A stretch of DNA of 64,000 nt from Roseovarius sp. A-2 (GCF_002072155.1 NZ_BDIY01000008.1:1-64000); one strand, 5' to 3'. Shown: positions 33,524-44,967, counted from the first letter of the stretch. Notes: generated by a model not told the origin, from the sequence alone. A program made the numbers and translations.

Positions 33524-34531
33524 TCACAGCTCGATATCCAGCGTCAGCGGAAAATGATCCGACGCCGTGAGCAGCGCATCGCGCATCAGCGGCGTGCGCC
33601 AGCAGTCGGGGTCGTCGAACGGATGCCAGATGCGCCAGACCGGGCGGCGCGCCATCAGATCGGGCGAAATCAGGATATAATCCAGCAGCGCCTGCATATA
33701 GCGTTTCTGATCACGCAGGTAGAACCGCGAGGTGCTGTGGCTTGCCCCGATCCTCTGCGTCAGCGCCGCGCGCGCATGCGGATCATAAAGGGATTGTGCC
33801 GCGTCGTTCCCCTCGCCCGCGATGATCTCGACCGAGGAGCGGCCGAAGAGATGCTCGTATTCATCCAGCCCCGGGCCGTCATTCAAGTCGCCCATCACCA
33901 TCAGCGCATCGCCCGCCGCCAGATGCGCCTCAACCCGTTGCCGCAGCCAGACCGCCTGCGCCAGTTGCTTGCGGCGGTTGGCAATCCCGATGCGCATCGC
34001 CTCGTCGCGGCTCTTGGCCCCGTGCGGCGCCTTCGATTTGAGATGTGTGCCAATGAGCCGAAGCGTGTGGCCCGACGCCATCGTCACCGCCACCTCCAGC
34101 GGCGGTTTGGAAAAGCTGACCCGATCGGCGCGGTCATCAACATCGAGATCGATGCGGAACTGCCCGTCAAAGCGGGGCATGTCATCCTCTTGCGGGTCAT
34201 GCGCGGCGCTTATCACGTCCGGATCATAAAGAAGCGCAATCTCCTGCTGCGTGTCATTGGCAAAACCGATCAGCGCCCGCCGCGCCCGCAGCCCGGCCCA
34301 GCCTGCGAACACCTCCAGCGCCGTCACGGTGCTGCGCCGCGCGTTATGATCAGGGGCCTCGATCACCATCACCGCATCGGCGTCGAGCGCACCGAACACC
34401 ACCCGCAGCGCCGCCAGCTGATCGGCCCGTGTCACGTCGTAGCGCGCCGACCACTGCGCATCGTCGAGCATCCGCCCGGCATCGTCAAAGAGCGCGTTGA
34501 ACCATTCGACGTTATAGGTGGCGATCCGCAT
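33524..34531 (-). CDS. Endonuclease/exonuclease/phosphatase family protein
   Basis: 335 residues from ATG 34531. The fold's landmark motifs are present: RIATYNVEWFN at the start, VIEAPDHN (the metal-ligand glutamate), GTHLKSKAP, VMGDLNDGPG, and C-terminal SDHFPLTLDI with the catalytic Asp-His. It is a metal-dependent phosphodiesterase or nuclease of unknown substrate. Its start overlaps the end of the DnaJ-like gene by 20 bases, so they are coupled. Confidence 0.85.
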   Translation of the reverse strand: MRIATYNVEWFNALFDDAGRMLDDAQWSARYDVTRADQLAALRVVFGALDADAVMVIEAPDHNARRSTVTALEVFAGWAGLRARRALIGFANDTQQEIALLYDPDVISAAHDPQEDDMPRFDGQFRIDLDVDDRADRVSFSKPPLEVAVTMASGHTLRLIGTHLKSKAPHGAKSRDEAMRIGIANRRKQLAQAVWLRQRVEAHLAAGDALMVMGDLNDGPGLDEYEHLFGRSSVEIIAGEGNDAAQSLYDPHARAALTQRIGASHSTSRFYLRDQKRYMQALLDYILISPDLMARRPVWRIWHPFDDPDCWRTPLMRDALLTASDHFPLTLDIEL

Positions 34532-35210
34532 CGGCCCGCGCCTCGCTGATCTCCTCCCAGGCGCGATTGATATCGACCAGCCGCTTTTCGGCCAGCTTGA
34601 CCGCCTCTTTCGGCACGCCGCGCGCCTGCATCCGGTCGGGATGGCAATCGCGCACCATCCGCCGCCAGATCTTGCGGATCTCCGCCAGCGGCATATCCGC
34701 CGCCACCCCCAGAACCGACCAGGGATCGGGATGCTCGCCTTCGACAAAACGCGACCGCAACCGGCGAAACCGCGCCTCTTCCAGCCCGAAAATATCGGCC
34801 ACGCGCGCAAGAAACGCATCTTCCTTGGGGTGATAGACGCCGTCGGCAAGCGCGATATGAAACAAACCCTCCATCAGGTCGGCAAGAGTATCGGGGGCCT
34901 CCTGAAACATCCGCGCGATGCGGCGGGCATAATCCTCGTATCCGGCCACGTCCTGCCGGGCGAGGTTGAAGACGCGGGCCGCGTTATCCTCTTCCTCCTG
35001 CGCGATCTGGAACACCTCGCGAAACGCCGTCACCTCGTCGCGCGTCACCAGCCCGTCGGCCTTGGCCATCTTGGCCGAGAGCGCGATCACCGCGATGGTA
35101 AAGGCCACGCTGCGCTCGGGCGGGCTGCGCAGGCGGTCGAAAACAGCCGTCAGGCTCTCGCCCTTGGCCAGCGCCTGCAACGCCTCTGATATGCGGGTCC
35201 AGATCGACAT
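34512..35210 (-). CDS. TerB-like plus J-domain protein (DjlA type)
   Basis: 232 residues: an N-terminal TerB-like helical domain (about 30-145: FTIAVIALSAKMAKADGLVT, FHIALADGVYHPKEDAFL) and a C-terminal J domain (about 165-225: DPWSVLGVAADMPLAEIRKI, with the HPD motif in VRDCHPDRM). This is the DjlA arrangement but without the N-terminal membrane helix of E. coli DjlA. It is probably a DnaK co-chaperone. Confidence 0.85.
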   Translation of the reverse strand: MSIWTRISEALQALAKGESLTAVFDRLRSPPERSVAFTIAVIALSAKMAKADGLVTRDEVTAFREVFQIAQEEEDNAARVFNLARQDVAGYEDYARRIARMFQEAPDTLADLMEGLFHIALADGVYHPKEDAFLARVADIFGLEEARFRRLRSRFVEGEHPDPWSVLGVAADMPLAEIRKIWRRMVRDCHPDRMQARGVPKEAVKLAEKRLVDINRAWEEISEARADADRHL

Positions 35211-35255
35211 GGCCGAGACCCTACCGCCAATCGCGCGCGCTGTCAGCGCAAACCG

Positions 35256-35735
35256 TCACAGCCGCTTGTGCAAAAGCACCAGATCCATCCAGCGCCCGAA
35301 TTTCTGCCCCACCTCGGGCAGGCGCGCACCTTGGGTGAAGCCGATGGCGCGGTGAAACGCAATGGCCCCCTCGTTTTCACCGCTCACCGCGGCGATCAGC
35401 ACATGGATGCCCTGCGCACGTGCCTGCGCCTCCAGCCGAGCCATAAGCGCACGACCCACACCGCGCCCGCGCGCACCGGCCCCGAGGATCACGCTATGCT
35501 CAGCGGTTTTGGCATAGCCGGGCCCGGCGCGAAACGGGCCGTAAGTGGCAAAGCCGAGGATTTGGCCCGCCGCCTCGGCCACGAGGAAGGCATCGCCGCG
35601 CGTGGCCAGATCATCCGCCAGCCCACGTACCGTCTTTTCCACCGTGGTGAAGGTCACAGAGGTGTCGCGAATGAGCGGGTTCCATATGTCGAGGATCGCA
35701 GGAATATCCTCGTTCGCCGCCCTGCGGATGATCAT
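35256..35735 (-). CDS. GNAT N-acetyltransferase (phosphinothricin acetyltransferase-like)
   Basis: 159 residues from ATG 35735, which overlaps the end of the upstream VOC gene by four bases. The GNAT fold is clear: [40 protein letters not shown], acetyl-CoA loop GARGRGVGRALMARL, and the late AIAFHRAIGFTQGA. This sequence type acetylates methionine sulfone/sulfoximine or phosphinothricin-like amino acids; the natural substrate is uncertain. Confidence 0.85.
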   Translation of the reverse strand: MIIRRAANEDIPAILDIWNPLIRDTSVTFTTVEKTVRGLADDLATRGDAFLVAEAAGQILGFATYGPFRAGPGYAKTAEHSVILGAGARGRGVGRALMARLEAQARAQGIHVLIAAVSGENEGAIAFHRAIGFTQGARLPEVGQKFGRWMDLVLLHKRL

Positions 35736-36337
35736 TCCAGCACCCTCACACCGTGCGGCGTGGCGATCTCGGCGCGCAGGCCCGGTGCGCCCGGCTCGAA
35801 CACCACGCGCGGATCGCTCAGATCGCTCAACTCTACGCGCAACGCGCCCGCCTCGGGATGCGCCACGACCAGCCGCTCCAGCCGCGCCCCCGAAGCCGCC
35901 AGCCGCGCCGACGGGTGCCCGCCCGCCTGCCATTCGATCAGCGCCGGAAAGCGGTTGTCGAAGGGCAGCACACCATCCCCCGGAACCGCCATACGCCAGC
36001 GCAGATCGCCGCGCGCCAGATCGACCGCCTCGCCCGCCGCCGGGTGGCACGCAATCACCGTATCCAGATCATCGACGGCACAGATCCAGTTCGAGAGGCG
36101 CGGCGCGCCATGGAACCGGTCGAGATCGAACCAGCGCGGATAACCGGGCGCAGGGGCCTCGGGATCGGTCGCGATCACCTCCAGATAGAGGCCATCGGCC
36201 AGCCCCATCAGCAGGTTATGCGTGCCGAAATACGCATGCCGCCCACCGGGCTGCAAGGGCAGTCCCAGCCGGTCCTCGACCACGGCGCGCCCCTCGTCGA
36301 GGGTCTGCGCCGCCACCGCCAGATGATCCAGCCGCAT
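35732..36337 (-). CDS. VOC family (glyoxalase-like) protein
   Basis: 201 residues. It begins with [15 protein letters not shown], the first beta-alpha-beta-beta-beta module with a metal-ligand histidine, and continues with [20 protein letters not shown] and [20 protein letters not shown], as in the glyoxalase-like domain family. The reaction is unknown. It is coupled to the GNAT gene behind it and is near the propionyl-CoA cluster, though the link is not established. Confidence 0.78.
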   Translation of the reverse strand: MRLDHLAVAAQTLDEGRAVVEDRLGLPLQPGGRHAYFGTHNLLMGLADGLYLEVIATDPEAPAPGYPRWFDLDRFHGAPRLSNWICAVDDLDTVIACHPAAGEAVDLARGDLRWRMAVPGDGVLPFDNRFPALIEWQAGGHPSARLAASGARLERLVVAHPEAGALRVELSDLSDPRVVFEPGAPGLRAEIATPHGVRVLE

Positions 36338-36346
36338 GCTCCGCTC

Positions 36347-36368
36347 CTTCTTCTTGGTCCAAATGCTC
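36347..36368 (-). repeat. Diverged copy of the AGTATTT…CCAAAAAGAAA intergenic element
   Basis: Plus-strand TTCTTCTTGGTCCAAATGCTC matches 16 of 22 positions of the element core at 44910 and 62180. It lies just upstream of the VOC gene. It is the weakest member of the set. Confidence 0.4.
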
Positions 36369-36404
36369 CGAACGACACTGCGGCGGGGCCGAACCCTGCC
36401 CGGC

Positions 36405-38505
<2,101 letters not shown>

Positions 38506-38534
<29 letters not shown>

Positions 38535-39441
38535 TGTCTTGTCCTCTTGTCGTGCGGCCGTCGGGCGGATGTTTCCCCGCCTCGTTCGGTCCGGTTTCCT
38601 CTATCAGTCGGGCCAGACCATCCGCCCCGGCCATCAGCCAGAAGAGATCGTCTGCATAGGCCTCTTGCAGGGCCTGTTTCTGGTATTGATCAAAGGGCTG
38701 CCAACGCCCCTCCCCCTCGGGCAAAAGGCCAGCATCGCCACCGCGCGCCGCCACCGCCCGGCGCAGTGCGGCAAGGTCGGGCGCGCGGTTCAACCAGACG
38801 CGCGCCGCGTGGTGCGGCACCTCTGGCAGCCCGGTCATGTGGTGCAGCAGGTCCTCGGGCCGCGAGCCATGGCGCTCATGCGGCAGCACCACGAGATCGA
38901 CGCCTGGCAGCGCGCAGGCCATATCGCCGATCACCTCGCGCCAGTGCCGATTGACGGTGATCAGGCGGTCGAGATCGCCCGCCTCCGGCAGGCGGTGCCC
39001 GCGCGCGACGCCATAGGCCAGCGCCGAGGACCACCAGGCATCCTGTCCCCGGATTGAGACCGCCACACGGCTGATCCGCCCGTCAAACGCATGGGCAAAG
39101 CGCGCCATCCGCTCGCCCGCACCGTCATAGAGCCGTCCCTGCCGCAAGTTGCGGCGGGCTGCGCCGATCATGTTCTCATCGCTCACCACGATCCGGCGCA
39201 GACCGGCCTTGCGCGCCTGTGCCAGCCGCAGCGCGATGCGCCCGCGCGCGCGATCCATCTGGCGGGCCGCGCTGTCGCCCCCGGGAAGGGGAATGACCCC
39301 GGTCAGGATACCTTCGCGCGTGACGTCGGGCCCCCAGTAACCGAAACCCTGCGCCGCGAGCGCGGCGGCATTGGCGCGCATGTAATGTTGAAAGCTCGTG
39401 GTTGCGGTGCGATGCGCCCCAAGGTGCAGGATGATCTCCAT
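38506..39441 (-). CDS. Sulfotransferase-like protein of unknown function
   Basis: 311 residues from ATG 39441. The opening [20 protein letters not shown] is a P-loop-like PAPS-binding strand seen in sulfotransferase-like proteins (H-x-G-x-x-x-T-x-T/S-F/S-Q). The rest is mostly alpha/beta with a conserved-looking [20 protein letters not shown]. Function is unproven. It overlaps scpA by 29 bases, a long coupling overlap, and the pairing with the mutase probably reflects gene packing. Confidence 0.6.
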
Positions 39442-39616
39442 GGCCGGTCTCGCCTTTTGCCGATTTGCCACACGCCCCGTGCGGCGCATGATCCCGGACC
39501 ACAGACTGCCCGCGAAACCTGACGATCCGATTAATCCGCGCGATTCCGTCTCCCCCCTGCATTCCCTCTTCGCAATCGCGCGCGCAGGGCCTATATCTTG
39601 CCCAGCAGGAGCCCCC

Positions 39617-40066
39617 ATGAAACACATCTTATCATTTGTTTTCGCAGTCTTTACCGCCAGTGCTGCCCTCGCGCAGCAGGATGGCGGCGCAGGCCTCGAC
39701 GGCATGATCGTCAAAGCGGATGAGATCAATTTGTACGAATTGAAATGGGTGAAACGTCCCCTTGTCGTGTTTGCCGATACGCCCAACGATCCACGATTTA
39801 TCGAACAGATGGAATATATCGAGGGTCGGATTTCGGCGCTCGACGCGCTTGACGTGATCGTCATCACCGACACCGATCCCGCAGCCCAGACCGACATCCG
39901 GCGCAAACTGCGCCCGCGCGGCTTCGGGCTTGTGGGCATTGCCAAGGACGGGTCGATTTTCCTGCGCAAGCCGGCACCGTGGCACGTGCGCGAGATCATG
40001 CGCTCCATCGACAAGCTGCCCGCACGGCAACGCGAATTGCGCGAAGGCTCGGTCGGCGACAGTTGA
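39617..40066 (+). CDS. DUF4174 periplasmic protein
   Basis: 149 residues with a signal peptide (KHILSFVFAVFTASAALA) and a thioredoxin-like-fold DUF4174 core (LYELKWVKRPLVVFADTPND, then RGFGLVGIAKDGSIFLRKP). The family lacks the CxxC motif and has no known function. It is a lone plus-strand gene inside the minus-strand pcc/scpA block, so it needs its own promoter in the short gap after the divergent sulfotransferase-like gene. Confidence 0.78.
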   Translation: MKHILSFVFAVFTASAALAQQDGGAGLDGMIVKADEINLYELKWVKRPLVVFADTPNDPRFIEQMEYIEGRISALDALDVIVITDTDPAAQTDIRRKLRPRGFGLVGIAKDGSIFLRKPAPWHVREIMRSIDKLPARQRELREGSVGDS

Positions 40067-40079
40067 TCACGCTTCACCA

Positions 40080-40598
40080 TCACGCCTCTCCCTGCACGAC
40101 AATCAGATATCCCGCCGCCCGCGACATCAGGATCAGCGCGCCGCGCGTGTTATCCCAGGCCAGAACCGTCCCGGTCTCGTCGAGTGCATGGCGAAACGCG
40201 CTCTCGGTCAACTCAGTCATGCAGGCCCGCGCCTCCAGCCCCGCGCGCCGCATCGCCATGCCTGTGGGGCGGTGGTGATTGGCCATGGCCACCATCGCCA
40301 TGTCCGCCCCCTGCCCCGGCATGTCGAGCGCCGCCGCGCCGCGAGCCGCAATCTCACGCTGCATCCCGTCCACGCTGTCAGTCACCGGCAGGGCCGATTT
40401 CACCTGCCCGGTGACCAGATCGTAAAGCCCCACTGCACAACCCCGCCGGGCCTCAAAGGCCCGCATCTCGCCAAGGGAAAACCATTGCCCCAGCCATACC
40501 CGCTGCGCCGCCTCGTCCTCTCGCTGACAGCCCGCCACAAGGGCAAGCGCCGCCAGACAGGCGAGCGCCACAGGGTTATGAGACAGGGTGCGGGTCAT
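40080..40598 (-). CDS. Predicted lipoprotein, unknown function
   Basis: 172 residues. A signal peptide ends in the lipobox LVAGC. The mature part has a few cysteines and a moderately conserved-looking centre (GCAVGLYDLVTGQVKSALPV). No family recognised. It starts four bases after the pccA stop codon, so it is the next gene in the pccA transcript; similar lipoproteins in this place occur in related genomes as far as I know. Confidence 0.65.
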   Translation of the reverse strand: MTRTLSHNPVALACLAALALVAGCQREDEAAQRVWLGQWFSLGEMRAFEARRGCAVGLYDLVTGQVKSALPVTDSVDGMQREIAARGAAALDMPGQGADMAMVAMANHHRPTGMAMRRAGLEARACMTELTESAFRHALDETGTVLAWDNTRGALILMSRAAGYLIVVQGEA

Positions 40599-40602
40599 CC
40601 CC

Positions 40603-42603
40603 TCACTCGAATTCCATGATCACGTCATCCACCGCGAGGCTGTCGCCCGGCCCGGCATTGACCTTCGACACCACGCCGCGGCGCTCCGCGCGCAGGATGT
40701 TTTCCATCTTCATCGCCTCCACCGTGCAGAGCGCCTGCCCCTCCTGCACCTCGTCGCCCTCGGCGACGTTGACCTTGACGATCAGCCCGGGCATCGGACA
40801 GAGCAGCAGTTTCGATGTATCAGCGGCAAGTTTCTCGGGCATTAACGCCGCCAGTTTCGCCTGCCGGGGCGTGCGCACATGCACCTTGAGGTCGGCGCCG
40901 CGGCTGCGGATGCGGAAGCCTTGAGTGATCTTGCCCACCTTGAGCACCAGCGCATCGCCACCCACATCGAGCCGCGCCAGCGTGTCGCCCGGGGTCCAGT
41001 CGCTGCTGACGCGCAGGGTGGTGCCATCGTTGAATCGCACGCTCGCGCCTTCGCGGTCGGCGGCCACGGTCACCGGATAATCCTGCCCCTGAAGGCTCAC
41101 CACCCAATCCTCGCCCACATGCCGCTCGTGGTTGTCCATCCGCCCCGAGACCCGGGTGCGCCGGATTTCCGCCACCCGGTGCATCGCCGCTGTGCTTGCC
41201 GCGATCCGGCGCAGCACGTCCTCGGGCAACTCCACCCCGCTGAAGCCTTCGGGATATTCCTCGGCGATGAAGGCGGTGGTCATGTCGCCGCTCACGAATT
41301 TCGGATGATCCATCACCGCGCTGAGGAACGGCAGGTTGTGACCGATCCCCTCGACCTCGAAGGCGTCGAGCGCGTTGCGCATGCCGTCGATGGCCGCCGC
41401 GCGCGTCGGGGCCCAGGTGCAAAGCTTGGCGATCATGGGGTCGTAATACATGCTGATCTCGCCGCCCTCATAGACGCCGGTATCGTTGCGCACCACGGCG
41501 CCCTCGATATCGATCTCCTCGGGCGGGCGGTAGCGGGTCAGACGACCGATCGAGGGCAGGAAGCCGCGATACGGATCCTCGGCATAGAGCCGGTTCTCGA
41601 TCGCCCAGCCGTTGATTTTCACATCGTCCTGAGTGAGCGCCAGCTTTTCGCCATAGGCCACACGGATCATATGCTCGACCAGATCGACACCGGTGATCAG
41701 TTCGGTCACCGGATGCTCCACCTGCAAGCGGGTGTTCATCTCGAGGAAATAGAAATTGCGGTCGCCATCGACGATGAATTCCACCGTGCCCGCACTGGCA
41801 TAGCCGACGGCATGGGCAAGGGCCAGGGACTGCTCGCCCATGGCGCGGCGGGTCTCCTCGTCAAGGAACGGGCTCGGGGCCTCTTCCACGACCTTCTGAT
41901 TGCGGCGCTGGATGGAGCATTCACGCTCGTTGAGATACACGCCGTTGCCATGGCTGTCGCAGAGCACCTGAATCTCGATATGGCGCGGCTGTGTGACGAA
42001 TTTCTCGATGAAAATCCGGTCATCGCCAAAGGAACTTGCCGCCTCGTTCTTGGAGCTTTGAAAACCCTCGCGCGCCTCCTCGTCACTCCAGGCGATGCGC
42101 ATGCCCTTGCCACCGCCGCCGGCGCTGGCCTTGATCATCACCGGATAACCGATCTCGTTCGAGATCTTCACCGCCTCGTCGGCGTCCTCGATCAGACCCA
42201 TATAGCCCGGAACGGTGCTGACATCGGCCTCCTGCGCGATCTTCTTGGAGGTGATCTTGTCGCCCATCGCCTCAATCGCCTTCACGGGTGGGCCGACAAA
42301 GGCCACGCCCTCGGCCTCTAGCGCCTTGGCGAATTTCGGGTTCTCCGACAGGAAACCATAGCCGGGATGCACCGCCTCAGCCCCGGTCTGGCGAATCGCC
42401 TCCATCACCTTGTCGATGACGATATAGCTCTCATTCGCGGGGGGCGGGCCGATATGCACCGCCTCATCCGCCATCTGCACATGCAGCGCGTTGCGGTCGG
42501 CGTCGGAATAGATCGCCACCGTCGCAATGCCCATCTTGCGCGCCGTTTTGATGACGCGGCAGGCGATTTCGCCCCGGTTGGCGATCAGGATCTTCTTGAA
42601 CAT
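40603..42603 (-). CDS. pccA: Propionyl-CoA carboxylase, biotin carboxylase/biotin carrier subunit
   Basis: 666 residues from ATG 42603. It comprises a biotin carboxylase N-domain (FKKILIANRGEIACRVIKTA), an ATP-grasp domain (MIKASAGGGGKGMRIAW near 160), a central linker and a C-terminal biotinyl domain with the biotin lysine in EAMKMEN near 630. It carboxylates biotin with ATP and bicarbonate for PccB to make methylmalonyl-CoA. Length and order fit Rhodobacteraceae PccA. Confidence 0.95.
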   Translation of the reverse strand: MFKKILIANRGEIACRVIKTARKMGIATVAIYSDADRNALHVQMADEAVHIGPPPANESYIVIDKVMEAIRQTGAEAVHPGYGFLSENPKFAKALEAEGVAFVGPPVKAIEAMGDKITSKKIAQEADVSTVPGYMGLIEDADEAVKISNEIGYPVMIKASAGGGGKGMRIAWSDEEAREGFQSSKNEAASSFGDDRIFIEKFVTQPRHIEIQVLCDSHGNGVYLNERECSIQRRNQKVVEEAPSPFLDEETRRAMGEQSLALAHAVGYASAGTVEFIVDGDRNFYFLEMNTRLQVEHPVTELITGVDLVEHMIRVAYGEKLALTQDDVKINGWAIENRLYAEDPYRGFLPSIGRLTRYRPPEEIDIEGAVVRNDTGVYEGGEISMYYDPMIAKLCTWAPTRAAAIDGMRNALDAFEVEGIGHNLPFLSAVMDHPKFVSGDMTTAFIAEEYPEGFSGVELPEDVLRRIAASTAAMHRVAEIRRTRVSGRMDNHERHVGEDWVVSLQGQDYPVTVAADREGASVRFNDGTTLRVSSDWTPGDTLARLDVGGDALVLKVGKITQGFRIRSRGADLKVHVRTPRQAKLAALMPEKLAADTSKLLLCPMPGLIVKVNVAEGDEVQEGQALCTVEAMKMENILRAERRGVVSKVNAGPGDSLAVDDVIMEFE

Positions 42604-42673
42604 GCTATCGGTCCCCTCTTGCAAGTCTTGGCCGCGCGTGAGCCCGCGCCTGGCCGGTTTGGCTCTTGACATG

Positions 42674-42707
42674 AAAAAGGCCACCGCTGCCCGAAGCAGC
42701 GATGGCC
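42674..42707 (-). terminator. Intrinsic terminator (minus strand)
   Basis: GGCCACCGCTGC pairs with GCAGCGATGGCC (one mismatch) around a 4-base loop. On the minus strand it is followed by TTTTT. It ends the small lipoprotein transcript before pccA. Confidence 0.7.
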
Positions 42708-42749
42708 GGAATGGCATCGGTCCGCGCAGCGCGCGGGGTCCGGATCAGA

Positions 42750-42986
42750 TCATCTGCAGCGCCCCGGATAGGCCTGACAGTACACCACGTTGCCCGCCGC
42801 CCCGACGGCCGCACCCGTGAGGACGCTACCACCCACCACGGCCCCCGTGACCGCCCCCGCGCCGCCGCCCAAAAGGGCCTGTTCTGGCACGCTGTCGCCA
42901 CAGGCGGACAGCCCGGCAAGGGCAAGCAAGGCAAGAGGCAACACAGCTTTTGCGTGTTTTTTTCTTGGCGTTCTTTGTAGCGGCAT
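42750..42986 (-). CDS. Small glycine-zipper lipoprotein
   Basis: 78 residues from ATG 42986. A signal peptide ends in the lipobox LSAC, followed by a glycine-zipper segment (LLGGGAGAVTGAVVGGSVLT, then GAAVGAAGNVVYC) that may insert into or pack on a membrane. Function unknown. It has its own terminator at 42674 and is probably a single-gene unit within the pcc block. Confidence 0.68.
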   Translation of the reverse strand: MPLQRTPRKKHAKAVLPLALLALAGLSACGDSVPEQALLGGGAGAVTGAVVGGSVLTGAAVGAAGNVVYCQAYPGRCR

Positions 42987-43350
42987 GATCCGGCGTCTCC
43001 TTGTGCGTCTGGCTTTCGGTCCGAACCACAAGACGACAGGCCGCGCGCCGCGTCAAAGCCATTCCACGCCGCAGAGCCCGCACCGGCAATCCGCCGCCTA
43101 CTGGGCCAACTCATTGTATTATTGAAAAAAGTGGGCGGCCTGCGCGTCTCTGCGCAGGGCCGCCCATTAGGGGAAGGGTAACGGACATGACAAAACGTCA
43201 AAACCGCTGGGGAACGGGTCTCCATTACCTCATCTACAGTCGCATGACGGCCATCAAAGGCCAAACCGAAACGGCGAAGCCGCCATGCATCGGCGGCGCT
43301 TTGCGCATTATTGCACGCCTTGCGCGAATTCATGCCGACCCCGAGGGCGC
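42987..43350. other. Intergenic region holding a terminator
   Basis: No gene seen. It contains the minus-strand terminator at 43133-43165 and, between that and 43350, sequence without recognisable features. Confidence 0.5.
43133..43165 (-). terminator. Intrinsic terminator (minus strand)
   Basis: GGGCGGCC-TGCGC pairs with GCGCA-GGCCGCCC (one bulged G) around GTCTCT. On the minus strand it is followed by a T-run, ending the transcript of the gene at 43351-43707. Confidence 0.75.
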
Positions 43351-43707
43351 TCACGGGCTCTGCTCCTCGAACACCTCGGGGAAGGTCGCCTGCGCCACCT
43401 CAGGATCGAGGCGCAAGAGCGCGTCGTAGCTCTCTGGATCGAAAGGATCTTCTGCCGGTTTGACCTCGCGACCAAACAGCCAGCTCAGGCGCCCGGCATC
43501 AAGGTTGCCGCGCTCAAAAGGTGCGTCGCCGAAACACTCCCAGATCGCGCGCAAGAAGCCCGCATCGGCCCGCTTGTCGGCAGGACGGCGATCGCGGTAA
43601 CGCTCGCGCGCAGTCAGCGGCGTGGCCCCCTTGGGATTGGCGCGGCGTATGGTGAATTGATAATCCGTACCGGGCAGACGCCCGGGAAATCCGCGATGCT
43701 TCAGCAT
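43351..43707 (-). CDS. Hypothetical protein
   Basis: 118 residues, hydrophilic and charged, with no signal peptide or membrane segment. The middle (RAIWECFGDAPFERGNLDAG, then RLSWLFGREVKPAEDPFDPE) looks like a folded domain but I do not recognise it. It sits between pccB and pccA, bounded by a strong hairpin upstream and a terminator downstream. Confidence 0.6.
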   Translation of the reverse strand: MLKHRGFPGRLPGTDYQFTIRRANPKGATPLTARERYRDRRPADKRADAGFLRAIWECFGDAPFERGNLDAGRLSWLFGREVKPAEDPFDPESYDALLRLDPEVAQATFPEVFEEQSP

Positions 43708-43751
43708 GAGGCTCCCTCCCGATTACAGGGGAGCCGCGCGGTTGTCGGCTG

Positions 43752-43777
43752 CGGAGCGGGCGCGAACGCCCGCTCCG
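43752..43777. terminator. Strong inverted repeat, possible terminator or mRNA end
   Basis: An 11-bp perfect stem (CGGAGCGGGCG/CGCCCGCTCCG) with a CGAA tetraloop, just after the small lipoprotein gene. No T-run follows, so it may stabilise a 3' end and not terminate by itself. Confidence 0.45.
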
Positions 43778-43794
43778 AACCAAGCCCGTCGGGC

Positions 43795-43938
43795 TTACTT
43801 GTACTTACCGGTGCTGACCGGCTCGGTCGAGATGGGCTCGGGCTCAACGACCACGAACTCTTCTTCCGCAGGTTGTGCGCAGGCTGCGACAAAGGCCACG
43901 AGGCCGATCGCGAGAACGCTCTTGATGCTGTTCGACAT
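43795..43938 (-). CDS. Very small lipoprotein
   Basis: 47 residues from ATG 43938, preceded by AGGAG. A signal peptide with lipobox VAAC is followed by an acidic, Pro/Val-rich tail (AQPAEEEFVVVEPEPISTEP). Function unknown. Similar tiny lipoproteins are common in Rhodobacteraceae. Confidence 0.6.
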   Translation of the reverse strand: MSNSIKSVLAIGLVAFVAACAQPAEEEFVVVEPEPISTEPVSTGKYK

Positions 43939-44161
43939 GTATTTCTCCTGTCTCTCGTATCTTCGTAAACAGGCGCGCGCAGACACAGGTCAGACGCCCG
44001 CCATGTGGGCGAGGTAAAGGTCGCTTGGATGCCACCCTCGTTTAAGCTAAAGGAATTTGCAAGATTTGAATACATCGAAAGCGCAAACCAACGCGCATGT
44101 GTCCACAAAGCCGCAGTGCGGCACCCCGATGAAAATCCCCGCCCAACATATTGTGCTCGCA

Positions 44162-44560
44162 TCAAAACATCTCCCAATTGCAGGTGCCGCCCAAAGGGCT
44201 GAACGCCTCGAAAACCTGTGTGACAGCGGGATCGTAAACCCCGAATTCCGATGGTCTGTCGGCCAGCGAAATCACGATGCGCCCCGGTTGCGGACCGATA
44301 TTGGATATCCTCGGCAGCGCATATCGGGTGCAGAGCCATTCCAGGTCCGTCATCACCGTCTCGAGCGCCTCGCCGCCGCCTTCCAACCCCTCCGCCACAA
44401 ACCGAAAGCGATAGGTCAGACCACCGCCAGCGGGCTGGTCCGTCAGCACCTCCTGCACCCGCGCCTCCCGCCCCGAGGGCAGCCGCAGCGCCTCCTCCTG
44501 CGCCGCGGCTGCGGGGGCCTGCGTCAGCAGCACGAGCGCCATGCCCGCCGCCTGCTTCAC
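44162..44560 (-). CDS. DUF6497 family exported protein
   Basis: 132 residues from GTG 44560, which overlaps the stop of the preceding gene (GTGA). It has a signal peptide (KQAAGMALVLLTQAPAAAA) and the family's C-terminal core with conserved cysteines (TDLEWLCTRYALPRI, then IVISLADRPSEFGVYDPAVT and FEAFSPLGGTCNWEMF). No function known. It is coupled to the gene at 44557, downstream of pccB. Confidence 0.72.
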   Translation of the reverse strand: MKQAAGMALVLLTQAPAAAAQEEALRLPSGREARVQEVLTDQPAGGGLTYRFRFVAEGLEGGGEALETVMTDLEWLCTRYALPRISNIGPQPGRIVISLADRPSEFGVYDPAVTQVFEAFSPLGGTCNWEMF

Positions 44561-44895
44561 CGCCCCGACCCCGTCCAGCGCGCCACGCGCGCCGGATCCT
44601 CGAAAAGGGCCGTGATCCGCGCCTCGGCGGCTGCGCGGGCGACACGCCCCGTCACCGCACCGCCCGCGCGGACCCGTAGGCCATCCGTCTCCCGCCAGAT
44701 ACGCACCACGGGGGCAAAGCCGCGCAAATGCCGCAAGGCGCGCCACATGTCCTGCCGCAGCCGATGCGCCACTCGGGCGCGCGACGCCTCGGGCAGGTGC
44801 CCCTCGACCGCCAAGTCGAACCGCGCAGGGACGCGCCGCGTCAATGTCACTGAGCCGTCCTCCTCTTCGATCAGATGCCAACGGTCCTTGTTCAT
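44557..44895 (-). CDS. Hypothetical protein downstream of pccB
   Basis: 112 residues, no signal peptide, Arg/Ala-rich. The N-terminus (KDRWHLIEEEDGSVTLTRRV) suggests a beta sheet start, with helices further on. I do not recognise a family. It overlaps the DUF6497 gene by four bases and is separated from pccB by a repeated element. Confidence 0.6.
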   Translation of the reverse strand: MNKDRWHLIEEEDGSVTLTRRVPARFDLAVEGHLPEASRARVAHRLRQDMWRALRHLRGFAPVVRIWRETDGLRVRAGGAVTGRVARAAAEARITALFEDPARVARWTGSGR

Positions 44896-44909
44896 CCTGC
44901 CACTCGGGG

Positions 44910-44956
44910 TTTCTTTTTGGCTGAAATACTCCGGGGGTTTGGGGGCTGGCCCCCAA
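44910..44956 (-). repeat. Intergenic repeat element with GC-rich stem
   Basis: Core TTTTTGGCTGAAATACTC (within 44910-44931, plus strand) followed by an 18-bp stem-loop TTGGGGGC/GCCCCCAA (44939-44956). On the minus strand the stem comes first, then the AAAAAGAAA tail. It lies between pccB and the next gene. The 22-base core is identical to the one inside xdhB at 62180. Confidence 0.75.
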
Positions 44957-44967
44957 TTCGTCCGCCC

